Below are positions 1-8,600 of a stretch of DNA of 64,000 nucleotides, piece after piece. The stretch spans positions 186,001 through 250,000 of the forward strand of contig NZ_CP040272.1 in NCBI RefSeq assembly GCF_013393905.1, written 5' to 3'. Position 1 is the stretch's first letter. Each line of letters starts with the position of its first letter. The notes below the pieces were generated by a model. That model saw only the letters and a program-made list of their open reading frames with translations. It ran no database searches and was not told where the DNA came from. Origin of the DNA: Nostoc sp. C052. Its GTDB lineage: Bacteria; Cyanobacteriota; Cyanobacteriia; Cyanobacteriales; Nostocaceae. A program made the translations under genes and the position numbers.

Positions 1-508
1 AACCTGCTGACGTAGCGATAAAGTAGTCGCTCAATAAGGCGACGAAAATTCCGACTACGATCGCTAATTGTTGCAGAGATCCTAACCTTCCTCGCAAATG
101 GGTGGGAGAACATTCGGCAATGTAAGCTGGCGCGATGACGCTAGCAACACCGATGCCAATCCCACCCAATACTCGCCAAAAGATAAAATCCCAGATTGTG
201 AAGGCAAACCCAGAGCCGATCGCACTGATAGTAAACAACGCCGAAGCAACCACCATTGCGTTGACTCGACCATAACGATCTGCAATCTGTCCGGCAAAGA
301 AGGCTCCAACAGCAGAACCCAGCAACGCTAGGGACACTGCCAGCCCTGTTACCCAACTACTGGTATTAAAAGCTTTTGCTAGAGATAAAACCGCGCCGTT
401 GATTACAGCAGTATCAAAACCGAACAGAAAGCCGCCGAGGGCCGCAGCCCCAGCAATCAAAATCACATAAAAGGTGTTGGATTTGCGACGAATAGTAGTA
501 GATGACAT
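1..508 (-). CDS. glcP: Sugar/proton symporter, MFS sugar porter family (partial, C-terminus outside window)
   Basis: This reading frame starts at the ATG on the minus strand at 506-508 and runs off the left edge, leaving about 169 residues. The translation begins MSSTTIRRKS and shows sugar-porter hallmarks: GFLFGFDTAVINGAV in the first membrane helix, the loop motif ADRYGR after helix 2, RVLGGIGIGVAS in helix 4, and PAYIAECSPTHLRGRLG after it. The family carries hexoses into the cytoplasm with protons. Cyanobacterial GlcP is the glucose member, and the frt-like ABC genes immediately downstream resemble the glcP-frt arrangement I recall from Nostoc punctiforme. The substrate is inferred; another hexose, a polyol or inositol is possible, which matters because an inositol-degradation block lies nearby. 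Confidence 0.85.
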   Translation of the reverse strand, partial: MSSTTIRRKSNTFYVILIAGAAALGGFLFGFDTAVINGAVLSLAKAFNTSSWVTGLAVSLALLGSAVGAFFAGQIADRYGRVNAMVVASALFTISAIGSGFAFTIWDFIFWRVLGGIGIGVASVIAPAYIAECSPTHLRGRLGSLQQLAIVVGIFVALLSDYFIATSAG

Positions 509-515
509 AGTTTAT

Positions 516-615
516 ATATTGGGAATTGGGAATTGGGCAAGGGAACAGGGAGCAGAGAGCAGGGGGGAAGAGGTAATTCTTCATTCTCCCCCTTGCACCC
601 TGCACCCTGCCCCTC
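516..615. repeat. Purine-rich intergenic repeat (GGGAATTGGG / GGGAGCAGGG type)
   Basis: The gap between the glcP-like start and the end of the permease gene is filled by short tandem units such as GGGAATTGGG and ACAGGGAGCAGAGAGCAGGG, followed by pyrimidine-rich CACCCTGCACCCTGC units. The same low-complexity type recurs in other gaps and inside two genes of this window. No gene is seen here. Confidence 0.6.
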
Positions 616-625
616 TGCCTCTTTC

Positions 626-1624
626 TCAGCGTCTAGAACGTCTGCGTAACCGATCGATCATTACTGCCAAAATAATTACTAGTCCTTTGACGACTAGTTG
701 CCAGAAGTAAGATAGGTTCAACAAGGTTAAACCGTTATTGAGAATCGCAATAATCAATGCACCTAGAAGTGTGCCGCCAATGGTACCAATACCACCTGTA
801 AAGCTGGTTCCACCTAAAATAACAGCTGCGATCGCATCTAATTCATAACCCTGACCTAATACGCCACTGGCACTATAAAGGCGGCTGGCGCTCATGATTC
901 CTCCTAAGCCTGCCAGTAATCCGCTAATACCATAGACGAATAGCAACACCCGATTAACTTTAATCCCAGTTAATCTCGCTGCCCGTTCGTTACCACCAAC
1001 TGCATATATCTGCACTCCTAAAACAGTTTGCCGCAGGACAAACCAGCTAGCGATCACAGTCAGTAGCGCAATGATTACTAGCCACGGCAGAGGGCCAACA
1101 TAACTATTACCCACCCAAGCAAAATTTATGTCACGGTTAATTAGCGTTGTCCCCTTGGCAATCAAGAAGCCCACACCCCGCAAGGCGGTAAGTGAACCCA
1201 AGGTGACAATAAAAGGTGGCACATCCAAAAAGGTAATCAGCGCACCGTTGAGTAAACCTAAAAGCAATCCTGCCAACAACGCCGCAGGTACGGCTGCCCA
1301 ACTTAAAGCCGGCAGTAGCGATACCAGCAATGCAACTACCGCAGAAACAGCCAATATTGATCCAACGGAAAGGTCAATACCTCCGGTGAGAATTACAAAG
1401 GTCATTCCTGTCGCCAGCACAATATTAATTGATGCCTGACGCAAGATATTGACGATGTTACCACCGGTGAGGAAGTTGGGAGAAAGGAATGCAAATAAGA
1501 TGCAGATAATTACTAAGATTGGCAGAATACCCGCAACTTCCAAGAGAGTGCTGATTGATTTCCGGTTGCGGGCTGCGGGATTGTTGGCTGATTTATTGAT
1601 AGGCGGTCTGACTGTCTGACTCAT
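626..1624 (-). CDS. frtC: Sugar ABC transporter permease, RbsC/FrtC type
   Basis: A 332-residue integral membrane protein. The cytoplasmic N-terminus is followed by about eight to ten hydrophobic helices, including the family signature ATGMTFVILTGGIDLSVGSILAVSA (about residues 95-120), typical of RbsC-like BPD_transp_2 permeases that form the channel for pentoses, hexoses or inositol. Its start overlaps the end of the ATPase gene by 4 bp, so the two are translationally coupled. With the ATPase and the two binding proteins it makes a complete CUT2-type importer. The frt assignment (fructose importer of Anabaena variabilis and N. punctiforme) rests on gene order beside glcP and two binding proteins; the substrate is not provable from sequence. 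Confidence in the family is near certain, in fructose moderate. Confidence 0.85.
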   Translation of the reverse strand: MSQTVRPPINKSANNPAARNRKSISTLLEVAGILPILVIICILFAFLSPNFLTGGNIVNILRQASINIVLATGMTFVILTGGIDLSVGSILAVSAVVALLVSLLPALSWAAVPAALLAGLLLGLLNGALITFLDVPPFIVTLGSLTALRGVGFLIAKGTTLINRDINFAWVGNSYVGPLPWLVIIALLTVIASWFVLRQTVLGVQIYAVGGNERAARLTGIKVNRVLLFVYGISGLLAGLGGIMSASRLYSASGVLGQGYELDAIAAVILGGTSFTGGIGTIGGTLLGALIIAILNNGLTLLNLSYFWQLVVKGLVIILAVMIDRLRRRSRR

Positions 1625-3177
1625 GATGCTAATACCTCCGATGCTCCTGTTGCGTAGTGCATAATCTTTTCTTGGGTGATTTCTTTGCCAAGACTGCCAT
1701 CCAGTTCGCCTACCAGCTGTCCTTCTCGCATCACTAAGACGCGATCGCTCATGCCGACAATCTCTGATAGTTCGCTGGAAACCATTAAAATAGCAACCCC
1801 TTGTGCTGCTAATTCGCTCATGATTCGGTAAATTTCACTTTTAGCACCGATATCTACGCCGCGTGTCGGCTCATCTAACATCAGTACTCTGGGCTTAATG
1901 GCTAACCAACGCGCTAGCAGTAGCTTCTGCTGATTACCACCAGAAAGATCCAATGCTCTAATTTCCAAGTTGGCTAGGCGGATATTAAAGTTTTCTACCG
2001 CATCTGTTGATAGCCGATTCACTGAAGCCCAGTTAACAATTCCAGCCCTGGCATCCTGTTTGAGTGTGTTGATGGCAATATTCTTGCGGGCGCTCATTTC
2101 CAGAAATAAACCTTGGTCTTTGCGGTCTTCGGGGACGTAGCCAATTCCGGCGGCGATCGCATCACTGGGCGTATTAATTTCCAGTTTTTGGCCGTTCAAG
2201 AATACTTCACCACTAGCCTTACGGTCTGCACCAAAAATCAGCCGGGATAGTTCTGTGCGTCCAGCACCAACTAGCCCCGCTAAACCAAGAATTTCTCCAG
2301 CATGAAGTTCAAAACTAGTCGGCTCAATCTTATGACGCGCATCGCTCATATTTCTGACTGACAGCACGACTGGGCCAGGATTCATTTGTCGTTGATGTTC
2401 GTAAAAGTCTTGCATGGAGCGACCGACCATCATCTGCACCAATCGCTGTGGAGAAATTTCACTGCGTGTCAAACTACCAATATATTGACCATCGCGCAAC
2501 ACACTAATCCGGTCAGCTAGCGCATAGATTTCTTCCATCCGATGGCTGATATAAATAATAGCAATGCCATCACTCCGCAGTTTGCGAATGACCTCAAATA
2601 AATGGTCGCTCTCGCGGTCAGATAGGGCTGCTGTTGGCTCATCCATCACCAAAACGCGGCTTTTATCTTTCAGCGCCCTGGCAATTTCCACTTGCTGCTG
2701 TTCGGCGATGGATAAGGTACCAACTATAGTCTGGGCGGTAAAATTAGCTCCCAGGCTTTCCAACACTTCCTCTGCTTCCAGTTGCATCGCTTTGCGGTCT
2801 AAAAATTGACCTCGCCGCAACTCGCTACCCATAAACATATTTTCGGTAACGGTTAAATTTGGTGCAACATTCAGTTCTTGATAAATCAGATTAATACCCG
2901 ATTTGCGTGCTGTCGCCGGATCGGTAATTTTCAAGGTTTGACCATTGATGCGAATTTCTCCTTCATCGGCAATGTAAGCCCCAGCCAGGATTTTCATCAA
3001 TGTGCTTTTGCCTGCTCCATTTTCACCCATGAGGGCATGAACTTCTCCCGGATAAATCGTGAGATTAACATTTTGGAGCGCAGATACACCATGAAATCTT
3101 TTTGTAATTCCTTGCATTTCTAACACTGGCGTGCTAGCTGGTGCATCAGAAAATGAAGTTTCAATAGTTGTTGTCAT
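1621..3177 (-). CDS. frtB: Sugar ABC transporter ATP-binding protein, duplicated RbsA/FrtB type
   Basis: This 518-residue protein has two ABC domains in tandem, as in RbsA and MglA. Domain 1 carries Walker A GENGAGKST (residues 51-59), a degenerate signature LSIAEQQQVEIARAL and Walker B VLVMDEPTAAL. Domain 2 has a degenerate Walker A-like GLVGAGRTE, the signature LSGGNQQK and Walker B VLMLDEPTRGVDIG, the normal asymmetry of CUT2 ATPases in which one site is catalytically weak. It powers the permease encoded by the gene that overlaps it by 4 bp. A 427-bp gap with a strong stem-loop separates it from the upstream binding-protein gene, so its expression may be lower than that of the binding proteins. 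Length is usual for the family. Confidence 0.88.
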   Translation of the reverse strand: MTTTIETSFSDAPASTPVLEMQGITKRFHGVSALQNVNLTIYPGEVHALMGENGAGKSTLMKILAGAYIADEGEIRINGQTLKITDPATARKSGINLIYQELNVAPNLTVTENMFMGSELRRGQFLDRKAMQLEAEEVLESLGANFTAQTIVGTLSIAEQQQVEIARALKDKSRVLVMDEPTAALSDRESDHLFEVIRKLRSDGIAIIYISHRMEEIYALADRISVLRDGQYIGSLTRSEISPQRLVQMMVGRSMQDFYEHQRQMNPGPVVLSVRNMSDARHKIEPTSFELHAGEILGLAGLVGAGRTELSRLIFGADRKASGEVFLNGQKLEINTPSDAIAAGIGYVPEDRKDQGLFLEMSARKNIAINTLKQDARAGIVNWASVNRLSTDAVENFNIRLANLEIRALDLSGGNQQKLLLARWLAIKPRVLMLDEPTRGVDIGAKSEIYRIMSELAAQGVAILMVSSELSEIVGMSDRVLVMREGQLVGELDGSLGKEITQEKIMHYATGASEVLAS

Positions 3178-3339
3178 GAGTATCTCCTGTAAAAACTATT
3201 TAAAGTTTGCGAGGGTGAATTAGCAATTAATAAACTCATATTTGATTGATTGCAAAATCATGTTTTAAAAGCTGACTAGAAGTTTTAAAGAGATATTTTC
3301 ACCCTTTCTTGTTAACCTTATTCCACGGAGATTGCTGGG

Positions 3340-3374
3340 AAAGTCTGAGTACTAAAAATAGGCACTCAGACTTT
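3340..3374 (-). promoter_or_regulatory. Stem-loop between binding-protein gene and ATPase gene (possible attenuator or mRNA stabiliser)
   Basis: An 11-bp perfect inverted repeat (AAAGTCTGAGT at 3340-3350, ACTCAGACTTT at 3364-3374) with a 13-nt loop sits in the 3178-3603 gap. There is no clear U-run after it in the direction of transcription, so partial termination or protection of the upstream binding-protein message is more likely than full termination. The rest of the gap is AT-rich and shows no gene. Confidence 0.5.
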
Positions 3375-3603
3375 TCACTGATGCACATACATAGCGGTTC
3401 TCAATTGCGGTGCAGCAGAGTTTAAACCTCTTTCTAAACCTATCTTTCTATTAAGGTAAAGCAAGGAACTAAAGTGAGGTTTTGTATTAATTTAAGTGAA
3501 AACCGCCAGACATTCTAGGTATGTGCAAAAACTTTACAAATGCAGCAGATGATTCACATCAAAAGACATAAATTTTCAACTGCAAATTCACAATTTTTAT
3601 TAC

Positions 3604-4656
3604 TTACCAGCCTTTTTCTGTGCTGACATTATCTTTTGTGATCAACTTAACTGGTATTAGGATGGTTGAATTACTTGGTTTTTTACCATTTAAGATGTCG
3701 TTGCCAACTTGAACTGCTTTTTCGGCCATTCCTCGCGGATTTTGAGTAGCAGTTGCCGCATATAAACCATCTTTATTTTTGATGGCAGTTATTGCTTCTG
3801 GTGCGCCATCAACCCCGACAATAAAGAAATCTTTACGTTGTGCTTGGTTCGCTGCTAGTTCTGCGCCGACTCCACTTGGGTCGTTGATAGCAAAAACTGC
3901 ATCAATCTTTGGAAAGGTTGTCAACAAATCAGTCATAACTCTGAGTCCTCCATCCCGACTACCCTCTGCATTTTGGTTTTTGGAGAGGATTTTGATATCG
4001 GGATATTTGGCCAATACGTTCTCGCAGCCAGTAACTCGCTGAATCACCGAGTCCACAGGCGGGCCATTAACTATGACAACATTGCCTTTACCCTTGAGGC
4101 GGTCAGCAATATACTTGCAACTAACTTCTCCAGCTTGGACATTATTAGTCGTAATAGTGGCATCTACACCTCCTTCTGCACCTGTATCTACTGCAATGAC
4201 AATTCTACCTGCTTGTTTTGCTTTTTCAATTGCTGGCTTAATGCCACTTTTATCAGCAGCATTGACGATAATGATGTCAGTATTAGAAGCAGTGAAATTT
4301 TCAATTTGATTAGCTTGTTGATTAAGGTCATAGGCGCTGGAAACTACGGTAACATTGACATCCTTACCGCCTATTTTCTTCGCTTCTGCCTCAGTTGCTT
4401 GTCCCATAAGGACGAAGAAGGGATTACTTAAATCACCAACGGTAAAGGCAACTGATTTTAATTTTCCATTACCAGTAGCGATTTTAGTTTCTGCACTAGT
4501 ATTAGTAGCCGGTTTGGTTTCAGGGTTAGTAGCCGTATTGCCATCGGGAGAACCATTTGTACAGCCGATAAGACTGCCACTCATGATACCTAGTAGGCTA
4601 GCTGCGATTACGCGAAGCGTAACGCCAGAGGCAAACGTAATCTTTTTCACATTCAT
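3604..4656 (-). CDS. frtA2: Sugar ABC transporter substrate-binding lipoprotein, second copy
   Basis: A type-I periplasmic binding protein of the RbsB/Peripla_BP_4 family. I choose the ATG at 4656 (MNVKKITF) because it is preceded by AGGAA at good spacing and matches the start of the neighbouring paralogue (MNMKRITL); an ATG 18 bp upstream is possible. A signal sequence ends in the lipobox SLIGC, so it is anchored outside the inner membrane. The core has the ribose-binding-like stretches GDLSNPFF, IVIAVDTG, IADRLKGKGNVVIVNG and IVGVDGAPEAI. It would deliver sugar to the permease. It follows its paralogue by about 140 bp. The two mature proteins look roughly two-thirds identical by eye, pointing to tandem duplication and perhaps split substrate preference. 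Confidence 0.85.
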   Translation of the reverse strand: MNVKKITFASGVTLRVIAASLLGIMSGSLIGCTNGSPDGNTATNPETKPATNTSAETKIATGNGKLKSVAFTVGDLSNPFFVLMGQATEAEAKKIGGKDVNVTVVSSAYDLNQQANQIENFTASNTDIIIVNAADKSGIKPAIEKAKQAGRIVIAVDTGAEGGVDATITTNNVQAGEVSCKYIADRLKGKGNVVIVNGPPVDSVIQRVTGCENVLAKYPDIKILSKNQNAEGSRDGGLRVMTDLLTTFPKIDAVFAINDPSGVGAELAANQAQRKDFFIVGVDGAPEAITAIKNKDGLYAATATQNPRGMAEKAVQVGNDILNGKKPSNSTILIPVKLITKDNVSTEKGW

Positions 4657-4763
4657 ATATTTCCTAGAAGTCATTTTTACTTACACCAAATTTGAAAACG
4701 ATGTATTAAAAAAACAGGGACGAGTATTGCAATCTTCCTGTATCAAGTCTTTTTCCGTATCTT

Positions 4764-4799
4764 GTAATTACGAATTACGAATTACGAATTACAAATTAC
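4764..4799. repeat. Short tandem repeat, GAATTAC unit
   Basis: About four to five near-perfect copies of an AT-rich heptad/octad (ATTACGA, ending ACAAATTACC) lie just past the stop of the upstream binding-protein gene. Short tandemly repeated sequences of this kind are common in Nostocales intergenic DNA. Confidence 0.7.
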
Positions 4800-5803
4800 C
4801 AGCCTTTGTAGCTGCTGAGATTTTCTCTAGTAACCAAGTTGACTGGAATCAGAATATTCGGTGACTCAGGTTTTTTACCCTGGATGATATCATTGCCAAT
4901 CTGAACCGCTTTTTGGGCCATCCCTGCGGGATTTTGAGCAGCAGTTGCAGCAAATACACCATCCTTATCTTCCATTGCTTTGGTTGCATCTGGCGATCCA
5001 TCAACCCCAACAATAAAAAATTCTTTACGTTTTGCTTGTCTCGCTGCTAAATCTGCGCCGACACCGCTTTGGTCGTTGGTGGCAAAAACGGCATCAATTT
5101 TGGGAAAGGTTGTCAGCAAATCACTCATGACTCTTAATCCTCCATCCCTTGTCCCTTCGGCGTTTTGGTCTTTAGAGATGAGTTTGATATTAGGATATTT
5201 GGACAATGATTTCTCACACCCACTCACTCGCTGATTGATTGAATCCATCGGCGTACCGTTGAGGATGACTACACTACCTTGACCTTTGAGGCGATCGGCA
5301 ATATATTGACAAGCAACCTCACCAGCTTGAATATTGTTGGAACTAATCATCGCATCTACATCTGCATCAACGGCTGAATCTACTGCAATCACAACCCTAC
5401 CTGCAAGCCTTGCTTGGTCAATTACGGGTTTAACTCCTTTTTTATCAACAGCGCTAAGGATAATTAAATCAGTCTTCGCAGCGGTAAAATTTTCGATTTG
5501 GTTGCTTTGTTGGTTCAGATCAAAAGCACTAGAAACCGCATTAACTCTGATATTACCCGCAATTTTCTGGGCTTCTGTCTCAGCCCCCTTCTGCACTGCA
5601 TTATAGAAAGGATTGCCTAAGTCACCCAAAGCAACGCCGATTGTTTGCAATTTTTTATTTGGATTAGTAAGACTCTCTGCGCTTATATTAGTAGCCTTGT
5701 TAGTATTATTAGTAGCAGTGTCGCTATTTTGAGCGCCATTTGTGCAACCAACAACTGCAAAACCTAATATACCAACTATCAGCGTAATTCTCTTCATATT
5801 CAT
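4796..5803 (-). CDS. frtA1: Sugar ABC transporter substrate-binding lipoprotein, first copy
   Basis: A 335-residue RbsB-type binding protein. The N-terminus MNMKRITLIVGILGFAVVGC is a lipoprotein signal with lipobox VVGC, followed by a Ser/Thr/Asn-rich linker. The fold is marked by GVALGDLGNPFY near the start of the mature domain, IADRLKGQGSVVILNG in the middle and FFIVGVDGSPDATKAM toward the end. It is the first gene of the apparent frtA1-A2-B-C-glcP transcription unit on the minus strand and has an 880-bp non-coding leader upstream, with a hairpin about 75-100 nt before the start codon. It is the closest homologue in the window to the next gene. Fructose is the likely substrate by synteny; ribose or inositol cannot be excluded. 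Confidence 0.86.
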   Translation of the reverse strand: MNMKRITLIVGILGFAVVGCTNGAQNSDTATNNTNKATNISAESLTNPNKKLQTIGVALGDLGNPFYNAVQKGAETEAQKIAGNIRVNAVSSAFDLNQQSNQIENFTAAKTDLIILSAVDKKGVKPVIDQARLAGRVVIAVDSAVDADVDAMISSNNIQAGEVACQYIADRLKGQGSVVILNGTPMDSINQRVSGCEKSLSKYPNIKLISKDQNAEGTRDGGLRVMSDLLTTFPKIDAVFATNDQSGVGADLAARQAKRKEFFIVGVDGSPDATKAMEDKDGVFAATAAQNPAGMAQKAVQIGNDIIQGKKPESPNILIPVNLVTRENLSSYKGW

Positions 5804-6002
5804 CTATTTCTAACAACGGATTTAAATTTGAGAAAAGTCAGTAGAATATAAATCTGTCGAGTCATCACAATATAAACTAGGTCTGAAAACTTTAGACCTG
5901 GTTAGTGATGTTACTAGCTTTTGGAATTTCAACTCCAAAGGTCTTCTAATTTCAATACGCTTGGGTTAAGGTCTACTGGCAACAATTTTGGGTTTTCGAT
6001 AA

Positions 6003-6053
6003 GCGATAAATCGCCGTTTCTACAAGTGTTTTGTTGCTCTATCTGAACTGTAT
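6003..6053 (+). repeat. Dispersed repeat, GCGATAAATCGCCGT...TATCTGAACTGTAT, copy 1
   Basis: This 51-bp stretch matches 14714-14763 almost base for base (one or two differences), and its first half also matches 17591-17615. It contains the short palindrome GCGATAAATCGC. It is an intergenic repeat family with at least three members in this window. Confidence 0.75.
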
Positions 6054-6569
6054 TGCTAATTTGAGTTATTACTGTTAGTTTCACGAAACTAGATGTTTTA
6101 TTTTTAAAGCAAAGCTATGAACATTACACGACTTCAAATAATCACATTATTTTTTGGTGAAATTAATTCAGTAGTGCGTAGTCTGAAAACAGCTTTTAAG
6201 TGAAACTTCCAAAAATTAGTTTTATTAAACTTGTAAATCTTTATTTGTTTTGACTTGTTTCATTTTATATTGCTCCAGTGCAAAAATTAATTTTGTTTAT
6301 TGAACTTTACAAACTAAAAAGAGTTGAAATTTCCCTACATAGCCTAAAGTCTTCATTGCAAAGCATCTGCATAAATTCGACTATTCAACATTTTGTTCAA
6401 TGTTAAAAACTTTAACATTTCTCAATCAATCTCCTTCAGAAAAGATATTGTTATATTAGGGGAATTTTTGACTGTGAATGCCAGGATTTTGAGAAATGTG
6501 AATATCTTTTAGTTAGATTTTTAAATTAACTCAAATCTGCTTGGCAAGCATATTTATTTGTTATCAAAC

Positions 6570-6673
6570 AGAATTCAGGAGTCAGAATTCAGAATGAATT
6601 CTGTATGACTGGTGGATAGCGTAGCGTTAGCGAGTATTCAAGCGTCGCGTCTTGATTCTGACTCCTGAATTCT
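6570..6673. repeat. Inverted-repeat element with 19-bp arms
   Basis: The arms AGAATTCAGGAGTCAGAAT (6570-6588) and its perfect complement (6655-6673) enclose a core with GCGTAGCGTTAGCGAG and AAGCGTCGCGTCTTG, motifs that recur in Nostoc repeats. It lies 13 bp downstream of the inositol oxygenase stop, so its transcript could fold and act as that gene's 3' end. No transposase is present. Confidence 0.65.
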
Positions 6674-6685
6674 TCTTCAAGCAGC

Positions 6686-7582
6686 TTAAAACTTTAACGT
6701 TGCTGGTAAATATTTAGCCACCAAATCTTCATAGTATGGTTTTAATTTCTGCCAATCAGGAGGAATGGGGTTTTTTGAATACAAATCGTAGGGATTGAAT
6801 AAACTCACCCATTTAAACATTTCTTTATCATGTTTATCCATCAAATGTTCATAAGCATTTTCACGATGTTGAGGATAAAATGAGTGATAGCGAAGCATAT
6901 ACAATGCAGGTTCGGGTAAATAGTTTTTCATCATCTGATAAAAATACTCATCATGCCCCCATGATATATGTACATTACTCAATCCACAGTTAGGCTCATA
7001 AATGCCATATTTAGTGTTGTAGTCGGGGTTCTGATAATCAGGGTTTTCTTTGAAGAATTCTGAGAAAACAATTTTATCAGAAAATGCACAACCTACAGGA
7101 TAAGTATCACCAACAGTAGCCCATTGAGGCTCACCAAACAGACAAAGTACTTTCCCCATATCGTGAAAGAAGCCAGTAAGTACCATCCAGTCAGGATGAC
7201 CATCGGCGCGAATGGCTTCTGATGTTTGCAATAGATGCTGTAATTGATCCATATCTGTATCAGGATCGGAATCATCAACCAATTGATTCAAAAATTCGAC
7301 TGCATCCCAAACAGACATTTCTTTTTTATCAAACTTCAAAAATTCTTTTTCTTTCTGAAGTACAAAATCGTATGTTTGATTAATATGATTTAACCGATAA
7401 AACTCTTTTACCGTATCTCTAATAGTTGTTTCGTAATTTCTGTACTCTTCAGTGGCTTTACCTTCTTTAACTATGCTTTCTGGATCGGGATAGCGATTTA
7501 GCAAGTCTTCTTCCCATTCTTCTAAGGAATGTAAGGGATTGTTTTGAGCTTGAGCAATGACATTATTTAGAGTTTTCGACAT
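6686..7582 (-). CDS. Myo-inositol oxygenase (MIOX)
   Basis: A 298-residue cytoplasmic protein of the MIOX family (about 285 residues in mammals), which uses a mixed-valent di-iron centre and O2 to cleave myo-inositol to D-glucuronate. All six metal ligands seen in mouse MIOX have counterparts: His116 (HLLQTSEAIR), His140-Asp141 (GFFHDMGK), His210 (WGHDEYFY), His233 (RYHSFYPQH) and Asp266 (NPYDLYSK). The substrate-contact motifs YRNYE, GEPQWATVGDTYPVGC and HPDW are also intact. MIOX is best known in eukaryotes and only a minority of bacteria. Two LacI-type operators lie 50 and 90 bp upstream of its start, and enzymes for glucuronate use follow in the same block, so its product is probably consumed locally. 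It is transcribed alone on the minus strand. Confidence 0.93.
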   Translation of the reverse strand: MSKTLNNVIAQAQNNPLHSLEEWEEDLLNRYPDPESIVKEGKATEEYRNYETTIRDTVKEFYRLNHINQTYDFVLQKEKEFLKFDKKEMSVWDAVEFLNQLVDDSDPDTDMDQLQHLLQTSEAIRADGHPDWMVLTGFFHDMGKVLCLFGEPQWATVGDTYPVGCAFSDKIVFSEFFKENPDYQNPDYNTKYGIYEPNCGLSNVHISWGHDEYFYQMMKNYLPEPALYMLRYHSFYPQHRENAYEHLMDKHDKEMFKWVSLFNPYDLYSKNPIPPDWQKLKPYYEDLVAKYLPATLKF

Positions 7583-7631
7583 ATTTTCCTACTTGTTGAT
7601 TTGTTAAATAATGCTTTTACACTCATTTTTA

Positions 7632-7645
7632 TGCACAGGTGTGCA
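7632..7645. promoter_or_regulatory. LacI-type operator, proximal site before MIOX
   Basis: TGCACAGGTGTGCA is one base off a perfect palindrome and matches the 14-bp site before the LacI gene with a single change at the centre. It lies about 50 bp upstream of the MIOX start codon, where it could block transcription. Confidence 0.72.
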
Positions 7646-7670
7646 AAACATTTATTAGACTTATTCTTTA

Positions 7671-7694
7671 ATTCTTGCACACGTGTGCAAGAAT
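7671..7694. promoter_or_regulatory. LacI-type operator, distal site before MIOX
   Basis: A perfect 24-bp palindrome centred on the CG of CACACGTGTG, with core TTGCACACGTGTGCAA at 7675-7690. The central CpG suits insertion of a LacI-family hinge helix. Its 14-bp core is identical to the site before the LacI gene. On the minus strand a TTGCAC in this palindrome could serve as a -35 element with AAGAAT about 16 bp on, but that promoter is weak and uncertain. Confidence 0.78.
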
Positions 7695-7926
7695 GTGTGT
7701 TAAGTTTCTTTTCGTCTTTGGATACCTGTGCATGATTGACTTCATCAAGTGTTTTGTCCAATTCGGTTGGAGCAAAAGAATTTAGATATTAGGCAACACA
7801 TTGACAAAGTAGACAAAATGTAAATTTTAGTTAAGACAAAGCACTGATGCGATCGCTAATTGTCATTTCGGTAGCGGCAACCTTGTACCACTGCGATCGC
7901 ATCATAACTCTGTAACATCAAGGAAT

Positions 7927-8487
7927 ATGCTCATAGTGTCATTTTACAGTCAACGCTTTACCCGAACAACCTTTGTGTTGTTTGGTGCGATTTTGATAAC
8001 TTTATCCCTACTAAGAGCAAATTACGCTTCTTTGAGTCTATTGATGGTTTTGTGGCTAATGGCTGGTTTTGGACAAAACTGTGTGAACTTACCCACCCAA
8101 ACTTTGATTGCAGATCGTATTCCCCGTGATGCTCAAGGACGGGTTTACGGCGCACATTTTGCTTGGAGTCACTTGTGGTGGGCAATTTCTTATCCGTTGG
8201 CTGGGTGGCTGGGAAGTAAATTTCCTGAAGGTGAATTCCTGTATAGCAGTTTAGTTGGTTTAGCACTGCTGGTTGTGGTGCAACTTACCTTAAAGCCTCC
8301 AGTCGATGAATACGAACACGTCCATGAAAATATGTGGCACGAACACTCACATATTCACGATGAACATCATCAGCACAACTATCACCAGGAAATACTAGAG
8401 TCAGAGCCACATACCCATCCTCATCAACACAGATTAACGCGCCACTCTCACTCTTACTTTATTGATATTCACCACCCTACAAGATAG
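7927..8487 (+). pseudogene. C-terminal half of a nickel/cobalt-exporter-like MFS protein with His-rich tail
   Basis: The 186 residues read as the last membrane helices of a major-facilitator protein (GFGQNCVNLPTQTLIADRIPRDAQGRVYG, then a TM stretch GEFLYSSLVGLALLVVVQL) followed by a tail with about 20 histidines among the last 60 residues. A His-rich cytoplasmic tail after 12 helices is typical of NrsD/NreB nickel exporters, which have about 400 or more residues, so about half the protein is missing. The 130 bp upstream show no matching coding sequence. It could be a decayed remnant, or a surviving His-rich membrane peptide expressed from the ATG at 7927. Its position in a block with a predicted nickel-pincer enzyme may be chance. 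Confidence 0.6.
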
Positions 8488-8600
8488 AGTATTAACTAAT
8501 GATAAAAATAGTTAAAAAACAAAATATAAGCTGATGTTTTGTCTTACATATATGTGCAAAACCTATGTTAATCTTGATGTCGGACTCTGCCAGCACAGTA

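Larger units (their letters stand above)
5804..6685. other. Long intergenic region between the binding-protein and inositol-oxygenase genes
   Basis: No convincing reading frame is present. From left to right it holds a hairpin (CTAGGTCT/AGACCTGG, 5877-5901) in the probable 5' leader of the sugar-transport operon, one copy of a dispersed GCGATAAATCGCCGT element (6003-6053), AT-rich sequence including the small palindromes at 6384-6420, and an inverted-repeat element next to the oxygenase stop. The promoter of the frt-like operon must lie here, but I cannot pick it reliably. No copy of the TGCACACGTGTGCA operator is present, so the LacI protein of the next block probably does not control this operon. 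Confidence 0.6.

Noticed and set aside
98..710. Several short frames on both strands near the left edge
   Set aside because: They overlap the glcP-like and permease genes or lie in repeats; the glcP-like frame explains the coding signal.
6380..6425. AT-rich palindromes (AACATTTTGTTCAATGTT and GTTAAAAACTTTAAC) considered as operators for the frt-like operon
   Set aside because: They are common in AT-rich DNA, lie nearly 600 bp from the start codon and have no second copy.
8545..8565. Half-site TGTGCAAAAC resembling the LacI operator flank
   Set aside because: There is no palindrome, and it lies downstream of the small gene at 8601, not before a start.
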